Shown one piece after another: positions 45,815 to 59,035 of a DNA stretch of 64,000 nucleotides. How positions within the stretch are numbered: the first letter of the stretch is position 1; each line of letters begins with the position of its first letter. The stretch covers positions 44,941,129 through 45,005,128 of the forward strand of contig OZ038508.1 in the NCBI GenBank assembly GCA_964036315.1, written 5' to 3'. Both the position numbers and the translations under genes were made by a program. The stretch comes from Acanthosepion esculentum (Eukaryota > Mollusca > Cephalopoda > Sepiida > Sepiidae). The notes beneath the pieces were generated by a model, which saw only the letters and a program-made list of their open reading frames with translations, was not told the DNA's origin and did no database searches.

Positions 45815-46300
45815 GCAAGCAATATAATGGCAAGATTAAAGGCAGTCACTTACAGATTAACAGTAGAATATTTAAATCTATTCCCTTAAGCCTCCAGGAA
45901 TATAACGGTTATATTAGATGCCATAACTTACAGACCGACATTAGAATATTTCAATAAATTACCTTAAAACTCAAGCAACGTACAGATATTAGATACGATA
46001 ATTAACGTATTAACAGTAGAATATTTCAATTTTGTTACCTTAAACCTCAGACAACATAATGGTTTAATTAGATGCGATAACTTACAGATTGATAGTAAAG
46101 TATTTCAATAATATTATCTTAAATCTCAAGCAAAGTACAGATAAAATTAGATGCGATAATTAACATATCAACAGTAGAGTATTTCAAGTCTATTACCATA
46201 AATCTCAAGCAACATACTGGTTTAATTAGATGCGATAAGGTACAGATTGATAGAAAAATATTTCAATAATATTACCTTAAACCACAAGCAATGTAATATT
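45815..46300 (+). repeat. ~77-bp satellite, about six units, with dimer periodicity
   Basis: The junction motif '(a)gcaa(c/t)(a/g)ta' recurs near 45819, 45896, 45974, 46050, 46131, 46208 and 46289. Each unit has 'agatgcgata', 'aacagtagaatatttcaa' and 'attaccttaaa' variants. Units alternate in detail: those at 45974 and 46131 share TACAGAT and AATTAAC, while those at 46050 and 46208 share TGGTTTAATTAG. This implies a dimer of about 155 bp as the later amplification unit. Confidence 0.85.
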
Positions 46301-47334
46301 CTAAGTGAATTTGGATTGATTAATATTATTACGTATTGTACAAACACAGTCCTCAAAGTAAGTAAATTACTTTATGTATATCACGTGACGTATTAGACAC
46401 AAACTGAAGAACACCGGATGGCACACAAGTGACTTATCTGTATAGGTTATGTCTCGACTACATGAGCAAAAACATCTAAAAAGGCAAACAGTCACGAGGG
46501 TTTCCCTTAACACAGAAATGGTGGTGGTGGAGGTGATTGTTCGTGGTTGGACCCGTTCCCATCCGAGCATCGGGATCGTCATCCTCTCTCTCCCTATTTC
46601 CTTTCTCTCTCTCTCTCTCCCCCCCTCTCTCTCTCTCTCTCTGTGGCGGTGGTGGCGGAGATGGATGGCTGTGAATCATAGAGTTTGACGAGGCTAGGCG
46701 TCAAACATTTTTCGGTTGAATTTGATTATAGTTGACAACTCCGCGCAACGGAGAATCCCACACACTTCACCAGAGTCATACCCTCACTCACAGGTCAAAG
46801 GAGATTGAGACAGGTGAGATTTGACAAACCTGACACAGAGGAAAAATGCAGAACGCATTCCGAGAAAATAACTGAGAAAATGCTGACTGCACATTGCATT
46901 TTGCTAATACGATTTATCCCCTAAAAGATATTCTCCTTCATAATTTAGAGTAAGTCACCAGTGAGAATGTCTTTCCCATCAATGCTTCCAAAACTGAGTA
47001 CATAACCAGTGTACACATATAAATTCGTAGAATCTGTCAAGTATTTTAAATATCTACATATTATTGCGTCTCGATTAAGGAACGAGCCTCGCGAAACGGA
47101 GTGGCTCTTGCAGCGTGTCTCACTGGCGACGGTTCGAGGTAATGCTTTCTCCATCATAGCGGCTGGCAGAGGATAGAAAAATTGTTTATAGTTACGTTGT
47201 TCTGGAATTGTCATCACTGGTCGACTGAACTTGCTTTGTTTCAATGACTTTTGTTTTGTTATTATTACTTACTTTGTTCTACATATTGTAAGCTCTAAAT
47301 GGATATGTCCATGATTATAGGTAAACAATAAGCC
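46301..47334. other. Unassigned; TC-rich microsatellite inside
   Basis: TC/C-rich tract at about 46597-46644 with GGTGGT and GGCGG runs around it. A 99-codon minus frame (46945-47244) has no recognisable motif. Confidence 0.4.
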
Positions 47335-47616
47335 TGACTCTCTTCAGGGAAACTAAAATTTGTCTCTACCGTGCTGCTGTCGAACTCATACTTGCCTATG
47401 GTGCAACTATTTGTATTCTGACATCATCAATGGCGAAAATACTAAATGATGCTTACAGTAGAAAGCCCTGGGTTGCTATTTGCATCTCGTAGCGTAAGAA
47501 AGCTGACATTAAGATTTGTAAGAGAATTCTGACCCAATAAGAAGAACGTATCAGTTATGTGTTACTGTGGTAACCAACTCATGACAAAAGTTGGGGTCGA
47601 CCAGCAAAAACATTTA
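47335..47616 (+). mobile_element. LINE (RTE-like) C-terminal fragment
   Basis: Reading with shifts gives ETKICLYRAAVELILAYGA, then TSSMAKILNDAYSRK, and near the end GRPAKTFIK. These match the RT thumb (LYRATV..LLYGAETW..) and the RGRPAKTF C-terminus typical of RTE-related LINEs, with the middle deleted. Confidence 0.65.
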
Positions 47617-48242
47617 TTAAACGGGTAATTTGCTTTGTAAGCCCAGCGCTAAATATCTAATAAAAATTTACCGGATGATTAAATATAGGCGTAAATTTGA
47701 ATGCTTAATTCGAAAATAACAAATAAATATTGATAAGATCTACCGTTTTGGATTTATCGATCCTAAAATTTCGACTTATTTAAGTTACGGCCCAACTGCC
47801 ATTACTGGCGTTGTTTGTATACATTCGCTGCTGATTAGGTTTGCGCGGAAGATTACCTTGTTAACCGCCTTTTTAACTGCCCTTCTTAGTTGTTTAATAG
47901 GGTAATTTGCTTTTTAAGCCTCGTGCGAAGATTCTAATACAAATTTCCCGAATAATTATATTACTATTACTGCGCAACCGAGGCTTCATTGCGCGTGCAA
48001 TCACCAAGACAAATGAATACTAAATCCTCAGCAAATATATGGAAACAACACCCGTAATGTCCGCCGCGACGCAAATAACTCCGAACTTTTATTGTCGATA
48101 ACTCCAAAATGGTAGATTCTATCAAAATTTGTTTGTTATTTTCCAATTAAGCATGTACATTTACACCCAAATATAAGTATTCGGGAAATTTTTATTAGAA
48201 TCTTCGCGGGAGGCTTAAAAAGCAAATTGCCCTATTAAACAA
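47617..48242. mobile_element. Foldback DNA transposon, long inverted ends
   Basis: 'ggtaatttgctttgtaagcc' with about 190 following bases at 47617-47810 recurs inverted at 48085-48242. A third partial arm (with 'taatttgctttttaagcc') lies at 47896-47965. The middle has no coding capacity. It sits right at the C-terminus of the LINE fragment before it. Confidence 0.75.
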
Positions 48243-48412
48243 AGCGCCACATTGAAGAATTCCAGACAAACTTGAGTAATGTAGTTGGTCAGGAGCCTCG
48301 TGCTAATGAATACTGAATAAACTCGGTTTAGTCATTATAGTAGTAGTAACAATAATAACATTATTATGGATATCTCATATATAAGTTTATAAATGTTTTA
48401 ATTGTTTTTTTA

Positions 48413-48850
48413 AGCGTTTCACCCCAAGCAAGGCGGGAAGACACTAGTACGCAAGGGGTTAGAGAGAGTTGGAGCGAGAGCAAATAGGAGTGATAGAGGA
48501 AAGGATGAAGAGAAGGATAGGTGATAGATGAAGGCATCTAGAGACGTCAATTGACATTACATGTGAATATTTGGAGATTATAGCTATCAGGGAAACAGGA
48601 AAAGGGGAAAGAGTTCCACAGGCGAGAAGTGCGAGCCATGAAGCTATTGGAGGAGAAGAGACGGCTACATTTAACAGTTTCGACAGTGAAAAGGTGAGAG
48701 CGAGATGCCAGCCTAGTAGAACGCTTAAATTCATGAAGTCTGGGAACCAGCGAAAGCAGCTCGTCGGAGCAATTACCATGAAAGTATTTGTAAAAAAGAC
48801 AGAGGGAGACGAAGGCACGTCTATGAGCGAGCGACTGCAATTCGTGGACA
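48413..48850 (-). mobile_element. APE-type LINE 3' fragment
   Basis: Minus-strand codons read SLAHRRAFVSLCLFYKYFHG and RLASRSHLFTVETVK, SRLWNSFPFSCFPDSYNLQI, then the 3'UTR down to a TTAAAAAA end at 48413. The same peptide is clean at 49890-50249. This C-terminal domain belongs to CR1/Jockey-like LINEs; the exact clade is not certain. Confidence 0.8.
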
Positions 48851-49559
48851 TTTTGTGACTATTTGCCTGAAACGATAATAAACGAAGGTGTGTTAATAGC
48901 AATAAGGATATTTAGGGATGCTATCAACACGGAGCAAAATTAGGCAAAGAAAAATAGGCTAAAACAATGTATAAAGGAGAAAAATAGATAGAGAAGACTA
49001 TAATATTCGGTAACTAAATCGTGTTTCTATGATTAGAAAAAAAGAGAGATATTTTGTTATAGATTAGGCGTCCGATATGAAGGAATGGAAAAAAGAAAAA
49101 TCAAAATGAATGAAAGTTAAACGAAACTGAACGAAATTCACAAAATATGTTTCAATCAATGAACGACTTAGCAATATTTACTGTTATGCGTTCTTTGGAT
49201 ATGATAAAACGCAGTTTTAAAGAGGTGTAGAGAGACAAGAACATAATCAGAAACCCTGTAGCCATATATAAAATGCATCTTCCTGAATGAGATGAACGGC
49301 TATACCTTGCTAAGCAAACTGAACTTATCCGACTAGAAATTGTATAAATAACACCAATGTATATAAAAAAAAATAAATGATTGGATACTAAAGCATTTAC
49401 AAGAAAACAGCTACATTTCATTCATCCATGTCTGTCTCATTTTTCAAAGCTATATAAACGGGCGAGTGATAGAAACCTGTAATTAACATTGGATTTCGTG
49501 TGCAGTAATGGATAACATTAGCGGAATGTGAAATCTGAGAGTCGTGTTCCAATTCAAGA
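48851..49559. other. Unassigned
   Basis: A-rich, with an 89-codon minus frame (49152-49421) of no recognised family. Confidence 0.35.
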
Positions 49560-50462
49560 AGGGTTCGTTACATTAACTTACGCGTAGTAACCTCAGGAAA
49601 GTTATAATTCTATCTGCATCCCATTAGAATGTCTGGAGACCAACTTCTCGACAGCTCCTCTCTGCGGCTGCTCGGTCTCACGCTGTCCACTGATCTGAGA
49701 TGGAACAAATTCATCGAGTCTGTTGCATCATCCATCGCAAGGAAAGTTGGTTCCCTGTGCCGATTCAGGAAATTTTTCTCCCCGGAATCGATCCTCCAAA
49801 TCTATAAATCGACCATTTGCCCTTGCATGGAGTATTGCTGCCATATATGGTCTGGAGCCCCTGCTTTTTGCCTCAGGGTTCTTGATAAGATCCAGAGACG
49901 GATATGCAATGTAATTGGCCCTGATCTGTCATCTCGTCTGCAGTCGCTCTCTCACAGACGCGACGTTGCCTCGCTCTGTCTTTTTTACAAATACTTTCAC
50001 GGTAATTGCTCCGAGGAGCTGCTTTCGCTGGTTCCTAGGCCTCATGAATTTAAACGTCCTACGAGGCTGGCATCCCGTTCCCACCCCTTCACCGTTGAAA
50101 CTGTTAGATGTAGACGTCTCTTCTACTCCAATAGCTTCATGTTTCGCACATCTCGCCTGTGGAACTCCCTTCCTTATTCCTGTTTCCCTGACAAATACAA
50201 TCTCCAACTATTTAAGTGTAACGTCAATCGACATCTCCAGTTGTCTTGATCTATCCACTTCCCTTCTCCACATCCTTTCACCTTTCATTCCTATCTGCTC
50301 TCGTTCCAAATCTTCTGTAACCCCCTTGCCTTGATCGATCCACTATCTTTCTCCACATCCTCTCCTTTACCACTCCTAACTGCTCTTCCTCCAAACCTTC
50401 TGTAACCCCTTGCGTGCTAGTGGCCTCCAGCCTTGCTTGGGGTGATACGCTTAAAAAAAATC
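49560..50462 (+). mobile_element. APE-type LINE 3' part, best copy
   Basis: A 206-codon open stretch (49629-50249) covers the RT thumb (LRLLGLTLSTDLRWNKFIES, ILQIYKSTICPCMEYCCHIW) and the C-terminus to VNRHLQLS. The 3'UTR contains an ~85-bp tandem duplication (50245-50410, 'ttctccacatcct' and 'tctgtaacccc' twice) and ends GATACGCTTAAAAAAAA. Catalytic RT residues are upstream of the truncation. Confidence 0.88.
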
Positions 50463-51349
50463 TTCTCCTCCAGTTAGGAATTGAATAGCAGGAGAGTGTG
50501 GGTCCTATATCTCTTGTTTACCACAGAAAGAACTATGCAGCCTACTGAGGGAATTCTTCTGCCTCGTCACTCAAGAATCAGAAGAGATATGATCGCCAAA
50601 GCCTCCATCAAGCACTTGACTTAAAAAATAATGATTAGCCAATCTATATCTTATTTTTGTCATAATAAATGCTGGATCTTACGGTGGGCATGAACCCTTT
50701 GAGCCCTGGGATTCCTGAATTCTTCTGTCTGAGCTCCTGAGTCAAAATTCGCAAATTAGTATATAATGTTTCAAGGTAGAAATAAAAAAATACTTACAAG
50801 TCTTTGCGCACCGTTCAAGCAGTGGCTGGGCATTAAGTCCCTTTTCCCTATCGCTGTTCCACCACTGGTTGGGCATTACGTCATTTTTCTCTACTACCGG
50901 TAAAGCGGTGGTCAAGGCTGAAAGAGTTAAAAGGGAAAAAAAATTCAAACAAGTTCTACAGCTAAAGAGCCAGTAAAAAAAAACAGTAAAAAAACATAAC
51001 CTCAAAGGAGTCCAAAACATCAAAAAGGAACAATTAAGATCTTAGATAACTAGAGTGGGTTGAAATACTCTTATGTGCAACCAAGTGGGAAGAAAGACGC
51101 CTATATCGCCGAAACTTATTGTTCTCATTAGTTAATTGGTCATATATTTTTCGATATAGGGGTCCGGTACACCTACATCGAAAAATATATGACACATAAA
51201 TTACTGAGAATCTCTAGATGTAAATTAAAAAAAAAAGAACAGTTTAATCAAACAGCTCAAAACTAAACGAATTAAGAAAATATTAGCACCGACACATTTT
51301 AAAGAACCGGATACATGCAAAATGAGGTAATTTTTAGTCTAGCGCAATA
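50463..51349. other. Unassigned; one strong hairpin
   Basis: An imperfect hairpin at 51148-51192 has ~22-bp arms ('catatatttttcgatatagg' and its complement) with a loop GGTCCGGTACA. A diverged pair 'agtggctgggcattaagtcc'/'actggttgggcattacgtca' lies at 50820-50885. Otherwise nothing was recognised. Confidence 0.45.
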
Positions 51350-52218
51350 TCGCGGGTGCGATGGATAAATTGTCGTCTAGATCAAAGAAAAATGTAAACA
51401 CCACTGACATCTCATTTCGACAGATATATGTACTAAAATTACACAAAAATATCATGAAATACTGATGAGTAAATTTATTCAATAAAATCGCCATTGGTTT
51501 CATCCACGGCTTCCAGACGACTTCGGAATCCATGTTTAATTTGTTGAATGTTGTCATAATCCTTGCCTTCAGTTCATTTTTGATGTTACAAGGAGTTTTG
51601 TTGTTATCTCGCTCAACTGCGACCCACGCATAATAATCAAGGGGTTTCAGTCTGGGGAAATAGGTGGCCAGATATAAGGAACAATGTAGTCGCAGAAATT
51701 GATGAACAGCCAGCACTGGCTTCTCCTACTTGTGTGGCTGATGCAGAATCCTGGAGCTTGACATAGGGATTTTCAGCAGACACCCTCTGAACCCAGACAG
51801 CACTAACTCCTCAAGGCATTTGATGTAGTCTTCTGTGTTGAGTCTGAGGCACTCGCCAACAAATTCGGGAGTTCTTTTCTTACCAGTACGATAAGAGTGA
51901 GTTTCCCGTGCTGTCGTATCTTCGTAATCACCATTAGACGCATCCAACTGTTTCCGAATCCTCGGCACTGACCTCAGATTGACACCCAAACACTCTGAAA
52001 TGTTCGTATTAGAGTTCCGGTGTGAATGCCAAGCAGTGCACCATGCTCTTTCCAAATTCCCGGCCGAGTGAATTGTTTTATGGTGCTCTTTTTTATACAG
52101 AAGGTGCCCAACTGACCGTACTATAACGTGCAGTTGACAAAATAAAAAGCAAACAAACAATGTGCATGCACGAAATAAAAAATATAAAATAGCGATAATT
52201 TACACATCGCATCCTGTA
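51350..52218 (-). mobile_element. mariner-like transposon, internally deleted (869 bp)
   Basis: Ends GGGTGCGATGGATAAATTGT (51354) and complement of AGGATGCGATGTGTAAATTA (to 52218) with TA outside. Minus strand encodes the N-terminal HTH part (LGVNLRSVPRIRKQLDASNG, KKRTPEFVG) fused directly to the late part (LRLNTEDYIKCLEELVL, PRLKPLDYYAWVAVER). The catalytic centre between them is missing. Frameshifts are also present. Confidence 0.85.
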
Positions 52219-52757
52219 TATTTTGAAACAGTCAGTTTCGTTAGAGTCCAAAAACATCTCCACCTTCTTGCGTCTACTGCATTCTCCCCACAACCCCTTT
52301 TCCATAGACGAAGCATCTCAGTATCCAGGGTATGACGATAAACTACATTTGCGTCCTGGGTAAGACGATAAACTACGTCCGACAGCAAGGTCTCTGATCA
52401 GGAGGTTTTGAGGAGCGTGAAACCACCACTTAATTGCTGGTGTTCCCAGATCCACTCTGACCCGGCGTGTTAGCACCTGTTAGGGCCCCAGCTATGGGCA
52501 AATAATTAACCCCAAAACTGGGGTCAAAACACTGTGAATGTGTAAAAATAGGTTTTAATACCAGAAATGTTTTTTTGCAAAAAATTTTTGATGGCAAAAA
52601 TGATTACCAGCAATACATTATTACCAGCAATACCTTTTTGAGAAAATATTATCAGCAATGAATTTTTGAAAAACAAAATACCAGTAATACATTTTTGGAA
52701 GAAAAATATTACCAGCGATAAAAATTTTGTCGGCATTAAATAACCTATTGAGGTTGT
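52219..52757 (-). repeat. Dispersed repeat F, second copy, inverted
   Basis: On the minus strand it follows the same order as 7786-8240: GGTTATTTAATGCCGACAA, a minisatellite of 'attgctggtaat' units, CAGTGTTTTGACC, TATTTGCCCATAGCTGGG, CTTGCTGTCGGACGTAG. The block nearer 52219 extends beyond the match. It lies directly against the mariner end. Confidence 0.8.
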
Positions 52758-53630
52758 TTTATATACCGTACGTATGAACACTCATGGGTATGTCTCAATC
52801 CTCCTAAATACGTTGGACACAGTGGTTTACTTACTTCACGCTGCTGGCGAGTATTGTATTTCGTTTATGTTATAAAGATTACCATTTCATTTCCAAATAC
52901 CGTTTTGCTTATGCCTCATTCACGTAAGCTTTCCTAGGTTACAACAGGTTGATATGCCGTAAAAACAAACGACAAAAAAACAAGTCCACCGAAACATCTC
53001 AAGCCTCTGGCTGCATGATCGCTATTTTATGGAAAGTGTTCAGATGGACTACATTACTTAGATCCACCAGTTGTAACTTCGAAGACTAAAACCCTCTATG
53101 CCACAGCAAATAAAAATGGTGTAAACTGTGGCAATGTCTTTTAAACTTAAAGCCGGTTTCCCTTCGTATTCGTTTGCTGAGATATAAGTTTCACTTGAAC
53201 AACTTATTTCCCTAAACCGCTGATGCTTCCCCGGTCGTTAAAATCTTGGCCTTTTCAAGTTTCGGGTTAACATTTATCTTCCCACATAACCCCATAAACT
53301 GTGACATTGTACCTCAAGTTGCTCTTGAGTCTTGTTCAGTGTGAATATTATTGTAAAAAATGAGAGTGTAGAGCAATATATTCGTTGGAAAATATTCCCA
53401 AATTAGAACTTAAAACAACAGAAAAATGGTGGGTAAGGAACCCGTCTGCACTTATAATACTTTATGTTCTGACAAAGTAAATGGTTAAAATAATAACAAG
53501 TGTTACAGATATATCCTATATTAAACAGTAAGTACAACAGAAGAGTATTACATGATTAGTGAGGATGTGTCGGTTGACCCAGCGTTCAATCTATTCGACT
53601 GTTAATATTTAACAGCCCCCCCCCCCCTCC
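52758..53630. other. Unassigned
   Basis: No recognised coding sequence; a C-homopolymer tract at 53615-53628 closes the stretch. Confidence 0.35.
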
Positions 53631-53963
53631 GAGGGATGTATGTGGCACAAGGCCGAGTTTACCGCCGGTTCTCCGAGCCCGTATGCTCGTCCAAAATATT
53701 CCCTTCGAACCCGCATAAACGGGTTCAGGGCCTGTCTACCTACCCGGACGAAACTTTGCCCTTCGGCAATGCCTCATCCGGGTTCCTCTCCGCTCAAGAC
53801 AGAGAGTTTGACAGTAATGAACAATCTATGCGACTGTTCTTCCAAGACCTTCTCTCCTATTAATCTTATAGTAGGCGGAAGACTCTTCAGAGGGATGACT
53901 CCACAGCACTTTACATTTAGACTTTGCCTTAATATTTCATCATATATATGGATTGTACTATAG
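53631..53963 (+). other. GC-richer patch with two overlapping open frames
   Basis: Frames of 75 and 107 codons (53636-53863 and 53640-53963) overlap in different registers. Composition is markedly more GC-rich than the surroundings. No motif was recognised in either, so coding status is open. 'tggcacaaggccga' here recurs at 61304, hinting at a shared SINE-like start. Confidence 0.35.
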
Positions 53964-55059
53964 AGGCCATATTGTTATGTCTTTTCCAGTTTTCTTTTAT
54001 TAATTAACAGGGGGAATTACTGTATTAAGGAAATTATGTCATAAATTCTATAATTATTAACATGTGGAATTAGAAATTATATGAAAATGGCATTTAAACG
54101 CATTTGTTATTCCTGGAGTAGTAGGAGAACAAATAATATATAAAACAAATATTTATCCGTATATTTGTAGAATTCGAAATATAGAAACATGAATCTATAA
54201 GTAGTAATGTTTGAGTAGACATAGAATATAAAATCTTTGAAAACTGTATAGATTATATTATCTATGGCAGGAATAACATTTATTAGGGCTTTTAAAAACG
54301 GGCTCGATATCGCTTCGCAAAGTAACTTATATTTACTACTTGAAGTCTTTGAAACAAAAAAATTAAATGAACATTTCTTTCATAAATTGGCTTCTTGTAA
54401 TTAAGGAAAGTTTTACAAATAGATGCCAACTTGTTGAAAGTCAAGTAACATCCAAAATTCAAACACTTTTCAGCATTATATAAGATATTCCTTAACTTAA
54501 CTATTTTTTATATGAAAATCAAAACAATCTTCGAATAAAAGAATAGTAATGAAGGACATTTAATGACATATCCATTTTTTTAAATCAATATTCAAATTAG
54601 TTAAACCTGAACAGTGATATTGCGTAGAAGTAGATAGTATATAATACATATAATTAACGTGTAAATTACTATAAAGTAGAACTGGGGCTTTTAAATCTCA
54701 GAATTCGTGTGAAAATTGACTTCCAATATTGCATTTATTCATATAGATTCCATAATATAGGTTTTACTTAACTAGCTGTTATGTTTTCTACATCTGCAAA
54801 CGTTAAATTTATAAGTAATTCTAATTTTTATTTTCCCATCTTTACAATATATTAGTGTTAAAATTGTCCCAAGTTCTGTCGCCCATGAAATAAGAATAAT
54901 TATTTATACGGAAAATAAGGATCTACAAACATCAAATTGTCTTTAGGTTAAATGGCAGCAGAATAATTATCGCTTATCTTTTAAAACGTAAGTTTAAACA
55001 TTAATTCAATACTTAAATGCAGCGAACAATTTTGAGATCTTCGGTGGTTTATTGATGCC
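53964..55059. other. Very AT-rich, no feature
   Basis: No open frames over 60 codons and no visible repeats. Confidence 0.45.
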
Positions 55060-55180
55060 TATCGCGTCTACTCCTCTCTAGCTATTGTGATGATGGCCAA
55101 ACCAAGAGTCATCCACGGGAGCTAGCTTAAATGCCGCCCGATAATGCTGCTTTTAAGCTAGCTTAAAATTTTAAGCTAGG
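55060..55180. repeat. Short palindromic motif cluster
   Basis: TTAAGCTAGCTTAA-type palindromes recur at about 55117-55172, forming nested inverted repeats. Origin unknown. Confidence 0.5.
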
Positions 55181-55649
55181 TGCAATTTTGGATACAAAAG
55201 GAAAATAATATTATTCCCCTTGAATCATGAAAGCAACAATTATGACTAGTATAATATATTAATATATATTTTTAACCTCGCATAATCTGGCATCCCTGAA
55301 TCTGATCTCAACGAAAATCTTTCCCTGCTCCTAACTATTCTAAGGTTTTTGTATGAGCTATGAATGTTTGAAATCTGACCAGTGGTAGAGGAGGAGTTGT
55401 TTGGACACACGCACGCACAAACAGACACGCATACGCTGTACTTTATATAGAAGATAAAAAATATTCTCAATTAGCCCATTAATAAACACTTTTAATCATA
55501 AAAATTAAAGCAAAAATCCCGTAATTATTATAGGTTTCTAAAGAATTCAGGTATTAAAAATCAATTAATGAAAAAATTAATGACACCCAAATATCACAAT
55601 TTTACTATTGAAACAGATAAATGCAACCGCGGCATCTACTCTAAGATTT
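55181..55649. other. Unassigned
   Basis: A 74-codon minus frame (55246-55470) contains a CA-encoded Cys/Val run and is not credible. Nothing else was seen. Confidence 0.35.
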
Positions 55650-55890
55650 TTTTCGCACTTCCCAGCTGTGAACCTCCCTTCCCGTTTCTTCCTTCCCTAA
55701 TAACTACAATTTAAAAATTTTAAATGCAATCTTAATCACCATCTTCTGAACCCTGTCCTTTTTTGCTCTTTCTCCAATCCTGTCCACTCTCAGTCTTCTT
55801 ATTCTTTTCACTTTCACCCTCTGTAACCCCCTGCGTCCTGGTGGAATTGTCGTCTTGCTTGAAGTGAAACGATTAAACAAAATATATTTT
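55650..55890 (+). mobile_element. APE-type LINE 3' end
   Basis: Matches 50160-50460: the NSLPSRFFPS-like C-terminus, 'tctgtaaccccctgcgtcct' and the end GAAACGATTAAACAAAA. 5'-truncated. Confidence 0.75.
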
Positions 55891-56089
55891 ATTATGTTTT
55901 AGCGAGTCTCTTTTTTTTTATAGAGTTCGTCCGAAGAAAGACAGGAAACCCAGTAAGTCACAACGGGTTCTTGGGTGTGGATGAATTAGAAAACAGAGAC
56001 ATTACTAAGCAGTAAAAACAAATGTAGAAGAATCAGGGGGACAGTAGATATCTATTGACATTGGATTTAAATTTTATTCAGGTTAAAGT

Positions 56090-56800
56090 TGGTTGGAAAT
56101 CAAGGAACCGAAAGGAAGTTTCACAAGTTTAAAGTGTGAAAACAAAAGTGTTAGCATAGAATTTACGGTTACATCACGCTAACTCAAGTGTAATGTGATA
56201 AGATCTCGACGCCAGTCTGGTACCAGGATTAAATTTAAAAAAATCTACTTGCCATAGTGAAGTGCTCATCCGAACAATTATCATGAAAATATTCATAGAT
56301 AAGTCACAGGAAGGCAACCTCATAGCGTTGGGAAAGTGAGAGCAGCTGTGTCGCCAGATCAGGTTCAATAATATTGCTGATTCTTCTTTGGATTTTATCA
56401 AAGAGCTCTAGATAAATAATAGGAATACCAAGCCAGTAATATTCTAAACATAGATTCTGGAGACAAAGTTTCTAGCACGACACAGTGAACCAACCCTCTT
56501 TGGAACTGCCTTTGCAATGGATCTAATATAGTCGTGTCAGCCATGAAACTATGTTCAAGATGACGCAATGAGTCTGTTTTCTGGAGGTTAGCATCAGCCA
56601 TACTGATGAAAGGCGGAAAGAGGTCTTTCAGATGAATAATAGAAAACAGTTTGGTTTTTGGGGCGTTAAAATTTACAAGCCATAATTCTCCCCAGTTAAC
56701 AACAGACTGAAGGTTGTTATGGACATCAGCTGATAATTCGACCTTATCGAACAGATCAGAATTAAAAAAAAAGAAAAAAAAACAGTGCATTCACTGGTGA
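56090..56800 (-). mobile_element. APE-type LINE, RT to C-terminus, decayed
   Basis: Minus-strand frames 56398-56790 (DVHNNLQSVVNWGELWLVNF then NAPKTKLFSI) and 56174-56401 (SHFPNAMRLPSC, GTRLASRSYHITLE) cover the region after the RT catalytic loop to near the C-terminus. They correspond to 63540-63940 and 49800-50100 of the other copies. Stops and shifts abound. Confidence 0.8.
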
Positions 56801-57283
56801 ACAGGAAATGAAAAAAGAATTAATACATACCTTCACCCGCAGCGGTGTAATAAACAGAAGAATATACTTCTGTCTTTAGTATTGCGTGGCAGCCAACCGA
56901 GAGGAATAGCAACTCTATATTCAAAAATCTAGAGGAATCGGCAAAAACCCCCCCCCCAAAAAACAAAAAAAAACCTCTCCATATTCCACCGCAGGAAAAA
57001 TAAAATATGGTAATTTATAGATAATAACTAAAAACGATATATGGAGGACATGATCGCCTATGTCGTGAAAAATCTGGCATTTAACAAAAAAATAAATCAA
57101 GTGTTATCAACCTATTTCCTTGCTGCTGGGAAGGTGACTTTAAACCAAATATTATAGAATACTTTTCAGACCGTTGAGGTAAATCTTTAATTTAATGTCC
57201 ACTCCGTTTTAGTCAAGCGATGGTTTATCTGAATTGTCTTCTATGTATCGTGTCTCTTTAAGCACCTGTCCCCACCTTCGGTT
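56801..57283. other. Unassigned
   Basis: C and A homopolymers at 56949-56975; otherwise no feature. Confidence 0.35.
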
Positions 57284-57630
57284 TTATCTAAAGTAGATGG
57301 ACGACACAATCTCCAGGTCGGCTTCAATGCGATGAACAATCCCACATAAATAGCCCCTGATAAATGTGCTCGGACGCTCCCCCCACATTATTCTCTCATC
57401 GGTTGCCATAGCTATAAAGAGAAGAGCAATCCCCTTTCTGTGGAGAACGCCAGATTCCTCGGCTAGAGGGATGCGCTGCAATGGAACGACAGGGATGAGA
57501 AGCTGGGGCATGCAGTCAACCGGCATGATTATGCACAGCCCGGGCGGTGTGGTCCTGGCAACGGGAGATAGAAGAGAATGCCGCCTCGGTGGCAGGCACA
57601 TTAACCATCTGTATGGATGCTTTCTATAGG
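57284..57630. other. GC-rich island with open frames on both strands
   Basis: A 105-codon minus frame (57284-57601) and an 87-codon plus frame (57366-57629) overlap. The patch stands out from AT-rich surroundings, is not repeated in the window and shows no mobile-element motif. It could be a host exon or the promoter side of one. No family was recognised, and no convincing splice pair was found on either strand. Confidence 0.35.
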
Positions 57631-57840
57631 TCAGAGTTGCTTAAATCTTGATATGGTGCATGCGACCACACAGCAAATGAACACCTGCACTAATAATATT
57701 CACTGAAATGAGTGTATATTTAAGGAATGGTAGTTGCATACAGGTGTATCGACGCAATGTTATCAGGATAAATAGCGCAAAAATCTATTTATCGAGTAGG
57801 CTACCTCAGGTCATCTCAATGGATAACTCATTATCACTGT

Positions 57841-58500
<660 letters not shown>

Positions 58501-58639
58501 GTTTTCGCAAGTTGCATATCTATCTATCGAAGTGTAGATACACGTAAAAAAATCTTTAAAATATATATCAGACAAAATGGTTCAAATTTGCATTGTTTAC
58601 TGAAAATTACTCTAAGACAGACATAGACACACACTGAGA

Positions 58640-59035
58640 AACACAGACACACACACACACACACACACACGAACTCACACTCTTATATATTATGGACCAT
58701 TTGTGTCTGCGAAAATCGTCTTTGTTCTTAATCTGTCAGGTTTCTTCTCGGAAAATTAACATTATAGATTTACCTGTCATGTACAAAAATAACCTTCACT
58801 AATCAGAATAACCTACGTAGTAACAGATGAGAATCAGAATTTGAAACTAGCAATTTTATCGTAACCAGGTGCACTTCAATTAAAATAAAATAAACGAAAA
58901 AGTATGAAAAGACACCCACCCACACACAGACACACACACTCATATACACCCCCCCAGACACACACACACACACACAAAGACACACACCGAGATAAACACA
59001 CAGACGCACACAGACACGAACTCACACACTTATAT
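58640..59035. repeat. (CA)n-rich stretches
   Basis: CA arrays at 58642-58672 and 58918-59030 with CC and GA interruptions. Confidence 0.9.
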
